This document shows, one piece after another, positions 1 to 9,020 of a stretch of DNA of 64,000 bases. The number at the start of each line of letters is the position of its first letter. Positions within the stretch are counted from its first letter, which is position 1. The position numbers and the translations under genes were made by a program. Location: the NCBI RefSeq assembly GCF_021117365.1, contig NZ_CP088262.1:2313001-2377000 (forward strand), in the 5' to 3' direction. The notes below the pieces were generated by a model. That model ran no database searches. It saw only the letters and a list, made by a program, of their open reading frames with translations, and was not told the DNA's origin. Origin of the DNA: Nocardioides sp. cx-173 (GTDB lineage Bacteria; Actinomycetota; Actinomycetes; Propionibacteriales; Nocardioidaceae).

Positions 1-639
1 GCCGACGCCGACATCGACGCGGCCGCGGCCACGGCGCCGTACGCCGTCTTCGACAACGCGGGCCAGGACTGCTGCGCCCGCTCCCGCATCCTGGTCCAAC
101 GCTCGGTCTACGACGAGTTCCTGTCCAAGCTGGAGCCGGCGGTCACCGGCCTGCGGGTGCTCGACCCCACCGACGAGGCCAGCGAGATGGGTCCGCTGAT
201 CTCCGCACAGCAGCGGGCGACGGTGCGCGGCTTCCTGGACGAGGTCGAGGTGGCCTTCGCCGGGACGACCCCCGGCGGTGACGGGTTCTGGGTGCCCCCG
301 AGCGTGGTCACCACCGAGGACGCCGAGGCCCGCATCTGGCGCGAGGAGGTCTTCGGGCCGGTCGTGGCGGTCATGCCGTTCGACGACGAGGCCGACGCCG
401 TGGCGCTGGCCAACGACACCGAGTACGGCCTGTCCGGCTCCATCTTCACCCGCGACCTCGGCCGCGGGCTGCGCGTCGCCCGCGCGGTCGAGAGCGGCAA
501 CCTCAGCGTCAACTCCCACTCGGCGGTCCGCTACTGGACACCGTTCGGCGGCTACAAGCAGTCCGGCCTGGGCCGCGAGCTCGGCCCGGACGCCACCACG
601 GCGTTCACCGAGGAGAAGAACGTCTTCATCGCCCACTGA
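1..639 (+). CDS. Aldehyde dehydrogenase, C-terminal part (5' end outside window)
   Basis: NAD(P)-dependent aldehyde dehydrogenase that oxidises an aldehyde to the acid in the cytoplasm. The window opens inside the gene and 212 codons are visible. The catalytic motif FDNAGQDCC lies at visible residues 17-25, with the nucleophile cysteine expected at residue 24. Further on come the family signatures EEVFGPVVAV and PFGGYKQSGLGRELG, and the end is a normal C-terminus. An SDR and a C26-type gamma-glutamyl-GABA hydrolase-like amidase follow on the same strand. By analogy with Puu-type polyamine breakdown, the substrate could be gamma-glutamyl-aminobutyraldehyde. That assignment is inferred from the neighbours only. 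Confidence 0.93.
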   Translation, partial: ADADIDAAAATAPYAVFDNAGQDCCARSRILVQRSVYDEFLSKLEPAVTGLRVLDPTDEASEMGPLISAQQRATVRGFLDEVEVAFAGTTPGGDGFWVPPSVVTTEDAEARIWREEVFGPVVAVMPFDDEADAVALANDTEYGLSGSIFTRDLGRGLRVARAVESGNLSVNSHSAVRYWTPFGGYKQSGLGRELGPDATTAFTEEKNVFIAH

Positions 640-647
640 CCCCCCAC

Positions 648-685
648 CGGTGGTCGAGGAGGGACGAAGTCCCGTCTCGAGACCC
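648..685. repeat. Palindromic intergenic repeat, copy A
   Basis: The gap between the aldehyde dehydrogenase and the SDR holds GGTGGTCGAG, a hairpin core GGGAC-GAA-GTCCC, then CTCGAGACC. Nearly the same sequence occurs at 35138-35173, and related elements lie at 19624-19830, 35193-35252 and 39861-39943. It resembles a REP-type dispersed repeat. It may also form an RNA hairpin between the two genes. Confidence 0.75.
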
Positions 686-709
686 CGCAAGACGAAAGGC
701 ATCATCACC

Positions 710-1489
710 ATGGCAGGACGCATCCAGGACCGGGTCGCCGTCATCACCGGCGGCTGCTCGGGCATCGGCCTGGCGACCGTGCAGCGCTTCGTCGAGGAGG
801 GCGCCAAGGTCGTCATCGGCGACATCGACGACGAGCGAGGCGAGAAGCTCGTCGACTCGCTCGGCGGGGAGCGAGTCGCTGCGTACGTGCACGTCGACGT
901 CACCGACAAGGAGCAGGTCGACGCGCTGTTCCGCACGGCGAAGGAGACCTACGGCTCGGTGGACATCGCCTTCAACAACGCCGGCATCTCCCCGCCCGAG
1001 GACGACTCGATCCTCGACACCGACCTAGACGCCTGGCGCAAGGTGCAGGAGGTCAACCTGACCAGCGTGTACCTGTGCTGCAAGGCGGCGCTGCCCTACA
1101 TGCTCGAGCAGGGCAAGGGGTCGATCATCAACACGGCGTCCTTCGTGGCCGTGATGGGTGCGGCCACGTCGCAGATCTCCTACTCCGCCTCCAAGGGCGG
1201 GGTGCTGTCGATGACCCGCGAGCTCGGCGTGCAGTTCGCCCGCCAGGGTGTCCGCGTCAACGCGCTGTGCCCCGGCCCGGTCAACACCCCGCTGCTGCAG
1301 GACCTGTTCGCCAAGGACGCCGAGCGAGCCGCGCGCCGCCTGGTGCACGTCCCGATGGGACGCTTCGGAGAGCCGGAGGAGATGGCCTCGGCCGTGCTGT
1401 TCCTGGCCTCGGACGACTCCTCCTTCATGACCGCGAACACGTTCCTGGTCGACGGCGGCATCTCCGGCGCCTACGTCACCCCGCTCTGA
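710..1489 (+). CDS. SDR-family oxidoreductase (3-oxoacyl-reductase-like)
   Basis: Classical short-chain dehydrogenase of 259 residues that uses NAD(P)(H) on a ketone or alcohol. The cofactor motif TGGCSGIG is near residue 15, followed by the acidic residues of GDIDDE, the NNAG motif near residue 90, and the catalytic Ser and YSASK near residues 150-165. The C-terminal FLVDGGISG is typical of the family. The ATG at 710 starts the conserved N-terminus; the reading frame upstream of it overlaps the aldehyde dehydrogenase and the repeat and is not coding. The next gene starts 2 bases after its stop, so the two are probably co-transcribed. The substrate is unknown; the context suggests amine or amino-alcohol catabolism. 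Confidence 0.92.
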   Translation: MAGRIQDRVAVITGGCSGIGLATVQRFVEEGAKVVIGDIDDERGEKLVDSLGGERVAAYVHVDVTDKEQVDALFRTAKETYGSVDIAFNNAGISPPEDDSILDTDLDAWRKVQEVNLTSVYLCCKAALPYMLEQGKGSIINTASFVAVMGAATSQISYSASKGGVLSMTRELGVQFARQGVRVNALCPGPVNTPLLQDLFAKDAERAARRLVHVPMGRFGEPEEMASAVLFLASDDSSFMTANTFLVDGGISGAYVTPL

Positions 1490-1490
1490 C

Positions 1491-2207
1491 ATGTCCGCGC
1501 CCGTCATCGGCCTGACCACCTACCGCGAGCAGGCGGCCTGGGGGGTGTGGCGCCAGCGCGCCGACCTGCTGCCCACGCAGTACGCCGAGGCCGTCACGGC
1601 CACCGGCGGCCTGCCCGTCCTGCTGCCGCCGGTCGCGGTCGCCGGTGCGGCGGACGAGGTGGTGGCCCGCCTCGACGGGCTCGTGGTCTGCGGCGGCGCG
1701 GACGTCGACCCGGCGCGCTACGGCGCCGAGCCGCACCCGCGCACGGCCGGGTGGCGACCCGATCGCGACGCCTGGGAGGCGGCGCTCCTCGACGCGGCGG
1801 AGGCGGCCGGCCTGCCCGTGCTCGGCGTGTGCCGGGGGATGCAGCTGATGGCCGTCCACGCGGGCGGTGCGCTCGACCAGCACACGCCGGACCTGGTCGG
1901 CGACGAGCGGCACTCCCCCGGCGGAGACGAGTTCGGCGCGGTGTCCGTCGCCACGGCGCCGGGCTCCCGGCTCGCGGGGCTGGTGGGCGAGCACCTGGCG
2001 GTCAGCTGCCACCACCACCAGTCCGTGCGCTCGCACCCCGGCTTCGCCGCCGTCGCCCACGCCGACGACGGGACCGTGGAGGCCATGGAGGCGCCGGGCG
2101 ACCGGTTCTGTCTCGCCGTGCAGTGGCACCCGGAGACCGCGGCCGACGTCGGGCTGCTCGCCGGGCTGGTACGTGCGGCCTCGGCGTACGCCGCGCAGCG
2201 GGCCTGA
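1491..2207 (+). CDS. Gamma-glutamyl-gamma-aminobutyrate hydrolase-like protein (peptidase C26, class I GATase fold)
   Basis: A 238-residue class I glutamine amidotransferase-like hydrolase of the PuuD group, which releases glutamate from gamma-glutamyl-GABA. The N-terminal PVIGLTTYRE is characteristic. The nucleophile elbow GVCRGMQL places the catalytic cysteine at residue 114, and QWHPE near the C-terminus supplies the His/Glu pair. The start lies 2 bases after the SDR stop. With the aldehyde dehydrogenase upstream it looks like the end of a gamma-glutamylated polyamine or amine pathway. The matching gamma-glutamyl ligase would lie upstream of the window, so the exact substrate is inferred. 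Confidence 0.9.
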   Translation: MSAPVIGLTTYREQAAWGVWRQRADLLPTQYAEAVTATGGLPVLLPPVAVAGAADEVVARLDGLVVCGGADVDPARYGAEPHPRTAGWRPDRDAWEAALLDAAEAAGLPVLGVCRGMQLMAVHAGGALDQHTPDLVGDERHSPGGDEFGAVSVATAPGSRLAGLVGEHLAVSCHHHQSVRSHPGFAAVAHADDGTVEAMEAPGDRFCLAVQWHPETAADVGLLAGLVRAASAYAAQRA

Positions 2208-2213
2208 CAGACT
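2208..2213 (+). promoter_or_regulatory. Candidate leaderless -10 box (CAGACT)
   Basis: CAGACT ends 6 bases before the ATG at 2220, and no Shine-Dalgarno sequence lies between. This matches the TANNNT boxes placed 6-8 bases before many starts in this window, except that the first base is C. It may give the hydrolase gene its own leaderless transcript despite the gap of only 12 bases. Confidence 0.4.
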
Positions 2214-2219
2214 GCGGGC

Positions 2220-3194
2220 ATGACGCTGGAGCCCACCCCCGACGTCCTCGGCGAGCCCTGGGTGGCGGAGACCCTCACGCTGCGCCCCGACGACGAGGGC
2301 GAGGTGGTGGCGACCCTGGTCAGCCGACGGGCGCCGTTCGCCAGCCGCGGCGCCGTGCTCCACGTGCACGGCTTCGCCGACTACTTCTTCCAGACCGAGT
2401 ACGCCGAGTGGTGGCTCGAGCGCGGCTACGACTTCTACGCCCTGGACCTGCGCAAGTACGGACGCTCGCTGCTGCCGCACCAGACCCCCAACTACGTCGC
2501 CGACCTGCGCGAGTACGACGAGGAGCTGGCCGAGGCCTGGCACCGGATCACCGCGCGCGACGGGCACACGCAGGTCGTGGCCTCCGCTCACTCCACCGGC
2601 GGGCTGATCCTCCCCCTGTGGCTGGACCGACGCCGACCGAGCCAGCTCGCCGCGCTGGTGCTCAACTCCCCCTGGCTGGACCTGCAGGGCAGCGCCGCCG
2701 CGCGGCTGGTCGGCACCCCCATCATCAAGCGGGTCGGCGCGCGCCAGCCGATGCGCGAGATCAGGCGGGCGGTCTCCGGGCTCTACGCCCGCAGCCTGCA
2801 CGCCCAGCACGAGGGCGAGTGGGACTTCGACCTGGCCTGGAAGCCGATGATGTCGTTCTCGGTCTACGCCGGCTGGCTGCGCGCCGTACGCGAGGGGCAC
2901 GCCCGTCTCCAGCGCGGCCTCGACCTGCGCTGCCCGGTGCTGGTGCTGTCCTCGGATCGCTCCTCACAGCCGCAGGCGATGGGCGAGGACGTTCACAGCA
3001 CCGACATCGTGCTCGACGTGCGCCAGATCCGCCGCTGGTCCACCGCGGTCGGCACCCACGTCACCTACGTCGCCGTCCCCGGTGCCCGCCACGACGTCGT
3101 GCTCTCGCGGGCCGAGCCGCGCGCCCGCATCTACGACGAGCTTGGCCGCTGGCTCACGACGTACGTCGCACCCCCGTCGCGCTCGCTGCTCTGA
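2220..3194 (+). CDS. Alpha/beta hydrolase (serine hydrolase, monoacylglycerol-lipase-like)
   Basis: A 324-residue alpha/beta hydrolase. HVHGFADYFFQ near residue 45 is the oxyanion-loop HxHG-type motif. The nucleophile elbow is SAHSTGG, with the serine at residue 125. RHDVVLSR near the C-terminus carries the catalytic histidine. YDFYALDLRKYGRS is typical of the S33/lysophospholipase group, so an ester or lipid substrate is likely but not shown. There is no signal peptide, so it should be cytoplasmic. The start is 12 bases after the previous stop. Confidence 0.85.
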   Translation: MTLEPTPDVLGEPWVAETLTLRPDDEGEVVATLVSRRAPFASRGAVLHVHGFADYFFQTEYAEWWLERGYDFYALDLRKYGRSLLPHQTPNYVADLREYDEELAEAWHRITARDGHTQVVASAHSTGGLILPLWLDRRRPSQLAALVLNSPWLDLQGSAAARLVGTPIIKRVGARQPMREIRRAVSGLYARSLHAQHEGEWDFDLAWKPMMSFSVYAGWLRAVREGHARLQRGLDLRCPVLVLSSDRSSQPQAMGEDVHSTDIVLDVRQIRRWSTAVGTHVTYVAVPGARHDVVLSRAEPRARIYDELGRWLTTYVAPPSRSLL

Positions 3195-3207
3195 GCTGCC
3201 CGACCGC

Positions 3208-3213
3208 TAGGGT
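3208..3213 (+). promoter_or_regulatory. Leaderless -10 box (TAGGGT)
   Basis: TAGGGT lies 7 bases before the ATG at 3221 with no ribosome binding site between, so transcription should begin at or next to the start codon. Confidence 0.55.
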
Positions 3214-3220
3214 CACCCGC

Positions 3221-3586
3221 ATGAACTCCGTGACCGGTCTCGCCCTCGGCCGCATCGCCGTCGGCGTCGCCTCGCTCGCCAAGCCCGACCTCGTCGCCTC
3301 CTCGATGGGACAGCCGCCCTCACCGCTGCTGACCCAGTGGTTCGGCTCGCGCGAAATCGCGCTCGGCGCCCTGACCCTGGTCGCCTCCGGCAGCGCCCGC
3401 CGCAACCTGGTCCTCGTCGGCATGGCCGTCGACGGCGCCGACGCCGGCACGGCGTACGCCGCCATCCAGGCCGGCCACCTGCCCAAGCAGACCGGCTACG
3501 GCCTCATGGCGGTCGCCACCGGCGCCGTGCTGTCCGGGCTGATGGGGCTGCGCGTCAAGAAGCGCAAGACCCTCACCGCCGCGTAG
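3221..3586 (+). CDS. Small conserved membrane protein
   Basis: A 121-residue protein rich in Ala, Gly, Leu and Val. I see hydrophobic stretches near residues 4-20, 42-60 and 95-112, and a basic tail (RVKKRKT), so it is probably a three- or four-helix inner-membrane protein. It resembles small DUF4267-type proteins of actinobacteria, which have no established function. It converges with the TauE gene, leaving a gap of only 12 bases. Confidence 0.7.
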   Translation: MNSVTGLALGRIAVGVASLAKPDLVASSMGQPPSPLLTQWFGSREIALGALTLVASGSARRNLVLVGMAVDGADAGTAYAAIQAGHLPKQTGYGLMAVATGAVLSGLMGLRVKKRKTLTAA

Positions 3587-3598
3587 CGGGCGCGGTCG

Positions 3599-4363
3599 TC
3601 AGGTCAGCAGCAGCGCAACCAGCGCCACCAGGCCGACGATCACGATGATGGTGCGCAGCACCAGCGGCGGCAGCCGGCGGCCGACGCTCGCCCCGAGCAC
3701 GCCTCCCACGACCGAGCCGGCGCCGATCAGGACGACGATCAGCCAGTCGACGTCGGCCACGAAGGCGAACAGCAGCCCGGCGACCCCATTGACGCCGGCG
3801 GCGAGCACGTTCTTGACGGCGTTGAGCCGCTGTAAGTGCTCGGCGACCCCGATCCCGAGGACCGCCATCAGCAGCACGCCCTGGGCGGCGCCGAAGTAGC
3901 CGCCGTACACGCCGGTCAGCAGCACCGCCGGCCACACCCACCAGGCGCCGTCGCGGCCGGTGTCGCCGCGCGCCTCGCTGCGGCCCGCGACCCACGCGGA
4001 GAGCCGCGGCTGGAAGATCACCAGCACCACGCCGAGGAGGATCAGCACCGGCACGATCGCGGAGAAGGCGTCCTCGGGCAGCACCAGCAGCAGCACCGCG
4101 CCCACGGCGCCGCCGATGAGCGAGCCCGACAGCAGCCTCAGCACCCGCGAGCGCTGTCCGGCGAGCTCTCGCCGGTAGCCGATGGCGCCCGACACCGACC
4201 CCGGCACCAGGCCGATGTTGTTGGAGACGTTGGCCGTGACCGGCGGGACCCCGAACGCCAGCAGGGTCGGGAACGTGATCAGCGTCCCCGACCCGACGAC
4301 GGTGTTGATCGTGCCGGCCGCGACCCCGGCGAGCAGGATGGCGGCAGCCTCGAGGAGCGGCAC
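3599..4363 (-). CDS. TauE/SafE-family anion exporter
   Basis: A 254-residue polytopic membrane protein with about eight hydrophobic segments. The N-terminal half has the family pattern GTINTVVGSGTLITFPTLL and PPVTANVSNN; the second half repeats it as YGGYFGAAQGVLL and RLNAVKNVL. The family exports sulfite, sulfoacetate or related organosulfur anions. The start is GTG at 4363, only 3 bases after the stop of the SPFH gene, so it ends the minus-strand operon ABC-NfeD-SPFH-TauE. The transported substrate cannot be told from the sequence. Confidence 0.9.
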   Translation of the reverse strand: MPLLEAAAILLAGVAAGTINTVVGSGTLITFPTLLAFGVPPVTANVSNNIGLVPGSVSGAIGYRRELAGQRSRVLRLLSGSLIGGAVGAVLLLVLPEDAFSAIVPVLILLGVVLVIFQPRLSAWVAGRSEARGDTGRDGAWWVWPAVLLTGVYGGYFGAAQGVLLMAVLGIGVAEHLQRLNAVKNVLAAGVNGVAGLLFAFVADVDWLIVVLIGAGSVVGGVLGASVGRRLPPLVLRTIIVIVGLVALVALLLT

Positions 4364-4366
4364 CGA

Positions 4367-5494
4367 CTACGAGACGGGGGGAGGTGGTGGCGCGTCGTCC
4401 GCGGCCGGCGGCACGGCGCCGGTCGGCTTGGTCGGGTTGGCGGCGGCCTTGGCCTCGGCGATGGCGTCCTCGACGGCCTTGCTGGTACGTCCCCGCTCGG
4501 ACTCCGCGAGCGCGCCGCTGCCGGCGAGCTGCGCCGGCTCCGTGCTGCCCATGTCGACCCGGGTGCGCGGGCCCTCGGTCTCGCGCGGGATGCCGGCCAT
4601 CTCGGTCATCGTCGAGCCCAGGCCCTCGAGCGCCTTGCCGATCTCGCTCGGCACGATCCAGAGCTTGTTGGAGCTGCCCTCGGCGAGCTTGGGCATCATC
4701 GTGAGGTACTGGTAGGCCAGCAGCGACTGGTCGGGGTTGCCGTCGTGGATCGCCTGGAAGACGGTCTGGATGGCCTGTCCCTCGCCCTGGGCGCGCAGGA
4801 TCGACGACTCCCGGTCGGCCTGGGCACGCAGGATCAGCGACTCGCGGTCACCCTCGGCCGACAGAATCGAGGCCTGCTTCTCGCCCTCCGCGGTGAGGAT
4901 CGCGGCCTGGCGGCCGCCCTCTGCGGTGAGGATCTGGGCCCGCTTGTCGCGGTCGGCGCGCATCTGCTTCTCCATCGAGTCCTTGATGGAGGGCGGCGGG
5001 TCGATGCCCTTGAGCTCGACCCGGTTGACCCGGATGCCCCACTTGCCGGTGGCCTCGTCGAGCACCCCGCGCAGGCGGGTGTTGATCTCGTCGCGGCTGG
5101 TGAGCGTGGCCTCGAGGTCCATGCCGCCCACGATGTTGCGCAACGTGGTCATCGTGAGCTGCTCGACGGCCTGAATGTAGTTGGCGATCTCGTAGGTCGC
5201 CGCGATCGGGTCGGTGACCTGGAAGTAGATGACGGTGTCGATGGAGACCACCAGGTTGTCCTGGGTGATGACCGGCTGCGGCGGGAAGCTCACGACCTGC
5301 TCGCGCAGGTCGATGAGGTAGCGCACCTTGTCGATGAACGGCACGACGACGTTCAGGCCGGCGGACAGCGTCTCCTTGTACTTGCCGAACCGCTCCACCA
5401 CGCCCGCCCGCGCCTGCGGCACGATCCGGACGGTCTTGGCGAGCAGGACGATCACGAACAGGAACAGCAGTCCCAGCAGGATCAGGGCGACCAT
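4367..5494 (-). CDS. SPFH/stomatin-like membrane protein (slipin/QmcA type)
   Basis: A 375-residue band-7 protein. An N-terminal membrane helix (residues 3-20) is followed by IVPQARAGVVERFGKY, the usual start of the SPFH domain, then the DTVIYFQVTDP core. Residues 170-230 form an Ala/Glu/Arg-rich coiled coil with repeats such as ILTAEGGRQA and ILSAEGDRES. The tail is Pro-rich. Such proteins oligomerise in membrane microdomains and often scaffold proteases. NfeD, encoded directly upstream, is the usual partner of this slipin class, which supports a joint role in membrane quality control. Confidence 0.93.
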   Translation of the reverse strand: MVALILLGLLFLFVIVLLAKTVRIVPQARAGVVERFGKYKETLSAGLNVVVPFIDKVRYLIDLREQVVSFPPQPVITQDNLVVSIDTVIYFQVTDPIAATYEIANYIQAVEQLTMTTLRNIVGGMDLEATLTSRDEINTRLRGVLDEATGKWGIRVNRVELKGIDPPPSIKDSMEKQMRADRDKRAQILTAEGGRQAAILTAEGEKQASILSAEGDRESLILRAQADRESSILRAQGEGQAIQTVFQAIHDGNPDQSLLAYQYLTMMPKLAEGSSNKLWIVPSEIGKALEGLGSTMTEMAGIPRETEGPRTRVDMGSTEPAQLAGSGALAESERGRTSKAVEDAIAEAKAAANPTKPTGAVPPAADDAPPPPPVS

Positions 5495-5530
5495 GGGGTT
5501 CTCCTTGGCATGCGGCTCAGGGCTGGCGGG

Positions 5531-5992
5531 TCAGGGCTCGAGGGTGGGGACGGGGTGCACGTAGGCGGTGGCGCCCTTGATCGCGAGCACCTCGACGGTC
5601 TGGCCGGGCGCGATCACGAGGTGCTCGTCGTACGGTGCGGCGGACCATACCTCGCCACCGAGGCGGATCCGGCCGACCTCGAGACCGCTGATCTGCTCGG
5701 TCACGACGGCGCGCTGGCCGACCAGCTTGGAGTGGCCCAGGGTGAGCTCGGGGCCGCCGTGGAAGCGCCGCGCGAGCTGGGGGCGCACCAGCGCCAGCAT
5801 CGCGACCGACGCGCCAGCGGCCACGAGCGCCTGCAGGGCGAACGGCGCGCCCACGAGGGCGAGGATCATCCCGGCGACCGCACCGGCGGCCATCATGATC
5901 AGCACCAGGTCGAGACTGAACATCTCCGCGACACCGAGGACGATGGCCAGGCCCAGCCACGTCTGCCACAGGTTGTCCGCCAGCCAGTCCAT
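5531..5992 (-). CDS. NfeD-family membrane protein
   Basis: A 153-residue NfeD protein of the short class. Residues 8-70 carry three or four membrane helices, and residues 80-150 form an OB-fold domain with LVGQRAVVTEQI, GRIRLGGEVWSA and GQTVEVLAIKGATAYVHP. Proteins of this class are encoded with SPFH proteins and are thought to bind them at the membrane. The SPFH gene begins 36 bases downstream. The ABC ATPase stop is 9 bases upstream, and a TAGGCT box next to the start may add an internal leaderless promoter. Confidence 0.92.
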   Translation of the reverse strand: MDWLADNLWQTWLGLAIVLGVAEMFSLDLVLIMMAAGAVAGMILALVGAPFALQALVAAGASVAMLALVRPQLARRFHGGPELTLGHSKLVGQRAVVTEQISGLEVGRIRLGGEVWSAAPYDEHLVIAPGQTVEVLAIKGATAYVHPVPTLEP

Positions 5993-6001
5993 GTCCGGAG
6001 C

Positions 6002-6796
<795 letters not shown>

Positions 6797-6803
6797 GGCG
6801 GTC

Positions 6804-6809
6804 ACCCTA
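6804..6809 (-). promoter_or_regulatory. Leaderless -10 box (TAGGGT) of the ABC ATPase operon
   Basis: TAGGGT on the minus strand is followed by 7 bases and the ATG at 6796. It supports that start and a leaderless transcript for ABC-NfeD-SPFH-TauE. Confidence 0.55.
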
Positions 6810-6846
6810 TCCAGACCCGTCGGCGCCGTCCGCGGGGCGTGGCAAC

Positions 6847-6852
6847 TACCAT
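6847..6852 (+). promoter_or_regulatory. Leaderless -10 box (TACCAT)
   Basis: TACCAT lies 8 bases before the GTG at 6861. It supports that GTG as the start of the next gene. Confidence 0.45.
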
Positions 6853-6860
6853 CGAGCGTC

Positions 6861-7592
6861 GTGAGTAGCCCTCTTGCCGTCTCGGGCCGCGTCGCGTGGT
6901 GGGGCACCTCCTGGCTGCGCGGCCACATCGTCGCCGACCAGCTGCTGGACGCCCTGCTGACCGACAGCGTCTCGCACCTGGTGAGCGGTCTCGGCGAGGG
7001 TGGTCCCGAGCCGATCCTGACCGCCCTGGCCCGGCTGCGGGCGCTCGGGGCGACCGGCTTCGGTGCTGCCCTTCCCGCGGAGGGGGACCCGGTCGGGCTC
7101 GGCGGCCCGGCGGAGTTCAACGCCGAGGCGCTGGAGGTCGGCGAGGCGGTGATCGCCATCGGTGCGGGGGTGGGTCTCACACCGCGGGCGGTGGGTCCGA
7201 CGTACGAGTGGCACGCCCGGCCGGCGGCTCCCCGTCAGCTTCCCGACGTCGGCGAGGCCGACCGGGCCCTGCGCACCGCGCTGCTGGAGAGCGCCCGCGA
7301 TCTCGCCGCCCTCGACGTCGCCCGGTGGCGGCCCGAGGTCGCGGACCGGCTGCTGAACCTGCGCCACGTCGTGCCGCTCGCGGCGCCACCGGGCGTGCCC
7401 GCGCGGTGCGTGGACCTGGCCGCACGCGCCCTCCAGGCCCTCGAGATCGTCGACCTCGCGCTGGCCGACGACGGCGGCGCCATCACCGCCGCCGAGATCG
7501 CGGCGCGGCGCGCCGCGCTGGTGGTGCTGGAGCGCGCCGGGCGCCGCGCCCTCGTCGCCGCCTGCTCCCCCGAGGTCTGGCCGCCGTCCTAG
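6861..7592 (+). CDS. Conserved hypothetical protein, function unknown
   Basis: A 243-residue protein I do not recognise beyond a resemblance to unannotated actinobacterial proteins. It is Ala/Leu/Arg-rich and mostly helical, with no signal peptide or membrane helix. It begins VSSPLAVSGRVAWWGTSWLRGH and has one Tyr/Trp motif (PTYEWHARP) in the middle. The GTG at 6861 is chosen because a TACCAT box precedes it and because the open frame upstream overlaps the divergent ABC gene. It lies between that ABC gene and serB. The codon pattern is normal for this genome, so the gene is probably real. Confidence 0.75.
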   Translation: MSSPLAVSGRVAWWGTSWLRGHIVADQLLDALLTDSVSHLVSGLGEGGPEPILTALARLRALGATGFGAALPAEGDPVGLGGPAEFNAEALEVGEAVIAIGAGVGLTPRAVGPTYEWHARPAAPRQLPDVGEADRALRTALLESARDLAALDVARWRPEVADRLLNLRHVVPLAAPPGVPARCVDLAARALQALEIVDLALADDGGAITAAEIAARRAALVVLERAGRRALVAACSPEVWPPS

Positions 7593-7713
7593 CCTGCGGT
7601 CCGGCCGCCCGTCACCACTCGGCGTGGCGTCGGTGCCGGGCGGGAGCGATCATGGCGCCAGCATGGACGGCACCATCGACAGCGAGACGGTGGGCGATAG
7701 CCTCGCCTGCATC

Positions 7714-8931
7714 ATGAGCCCGAAGTCGAAGCCCGAGACGCTCCTGATCACCCTCACCGGCAAGGACCGGCCCGGCGTGACCTCGTCGGTCTTCGGCGCG
7801 CTGGCGCAGGCGGGCGTCGAGGTGCTCGACATCGAGCAGATCCTGCTCCGCCGGCGGCTGATCCTCGGCGTGCTGGTGACGGCCCCGCGGGACTGGCGCA
7901 AGCTCAAGGCCGCCGTCGAGGCAACCGCCGCCGAGCTCGGGATGACCGTCGAGGTCGACCGGGGGTCCGGCGACAACAAGCCGCGGCGTGAGGGCCGCTC
8001 CCACGTCACGATCATCGGAACGCCGCTGAAGGCAGGGGCCATGGCCGCCATCGCCGGCCGGATCGCGGACTGCGGCGGCAACATCGACCGGATCGAGCGG
8101 ATGGCCCGCTATCCCGTCACCGCCATCGACCTGCACGTCTCCGGGGCGGACCCCGAGCGCCTGCGCGCCGTCCTGGCCGCCGAGGCGGCGACCCAGACGG
8201 TCGACGTCGCCGTACAGCCCGCCAACCTGCTGCGCCGCGGCATGCGCCTGATCGTCCTCGACGTCGACTCCACGCTGATCCAGGGCGAGGTGATCGAGAT
8301 GCTCGCCGCCCACGCCGGTCACGAGGCGGAGGTCGCCCGGATCACCGAGTCCGCGATGCGCGGCGAGCTCGACTTCGAGGCCTCCCTGCGCGCCCGCGTG
8401 CGGTTGCTCGCCGGCCTGGACGCCTCCGCACTGGACGCGGTGTACGAGGAGATCGTGGTGACGCCGGGCGCGCGCACGATGGTGCGGACCCTGCGGCGCC
8501 TCGGCTACCGCTTCGCGATCGTCTCCGGCGGCTTCAGCCAGATCACCGACCGCCTCGCCGAGGACCTCGGCATCCACTACGCCCGCGCCAACGAGCTCGA
8601 GATCGTCGACGGCGTCATCACCGGTGAGATCGTCGGCGACGTCGTAGACCGAGCCGGCAAGGCTCGCGCCCTGCGGGAGTTCGCGGCCGAGGTCGGCGTA
8701 CCCGAGGCCGCCGTCATCGCCATCGGCGACGGCGCCAACGACCTCGACATGCTCAACGCCGCCGGCCTCGGCATCGCCTACAACGCCCGCCCCATCGTCC
8801 AGCAGGCCGCCGACACCTCCGTCAACGTCCCCTACCTCGACGCCATCGTCTACCTCCTCGGCATCTCCCGCGAAGAGGTCGAGATGGCCGACGCCGAGGC
8901 CGGGATTGTCACGCCGGCGCCGCCGGTGTGA
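7714..8931 (+). CDS. serB: Phosphoserine phosphatase SerB with two ACT domains
   Basis: Catalyses the last step of serine synthesis, hydrolysing O-phosphoserine. The 405-residue protein has two N-terminal ACT domains (about 8-85 and 95-170), the long form seen in mycobacteria, which suggests allosteric control by amino acids. The HAD phosphatase domain follows: DVDST starts at residue 183 and holds the nucleophile aspartate, the SGGFSQ loop binds phosphate, and GDGANDLDML supplies the Mg-binding acids. The ATG at 7714 is chosen because conserved ACT sequence (LLITLTGKDRPGV) starts a few residues later; an earlier in-frame ATG gives a non-conserved tail. Confidence 0.96.
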   Translation: MSPKSKPETLLITLTGKDRPGVTSSVFGALAQAGVEVLDIEQILLRRRLILGVLVTAPRDWRKLKAAVEATAAELGMTVEVDRGSGDNKPRREGRSHVTIIGTPLKAGAMAAIAGRIADCGGNIDRIERMARYPVTAIDLHVSGADPERLRAVLAAEAATQTVDVAVQPANLLRRGMRLIVLDVDSTLIQGEVIEMLAAHAGHEAEVARITESAMRGELDFEASLRARVRLLAGLDASALDAVYEEIVVTPGARTMVRTLRRLGYRFAIVSGGFSQITDRLAEDLGIHYARANELEIVDGVITGEIVGDVVDRAGKARALREFAAEVGVPEAAVIAIGDGANDLDMLNAAGLGIAYNARPIVQQAADTSVNVPYLDAIVYLLGISREEVEMADAEAGIVTPAPPV

Positions 8932-8935
8932 GCAG

Positions 8936-8996
8936 GGTTATCAGCATCTGCTGATAACCAGGCGCTCCTGGGCACGAATTCCGGCCCAGAAGCACC
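8936..8996. repeat. Palindromic repeat pair, left end of the AbiEi/DUF559 cassette
   Basis: Two adjacent palindromes. The first (8936-8959) has perfect 11-base arms, GGTTATCAGCA and its complement, around TC. The second (8961-8996) has imperfect 13-base arms around the core CTGGGC-ACGAATTCCG-GCCCAG. The same pair recurs in mirror order at 10113-10176. The position just after the serB stop also suits a bidirectional terminator, although there is no T-tract. Confidence 0.8.
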
Positions 8997-9020
8997 GGAG
9001 AACCCCCAGAACCCGGCTCG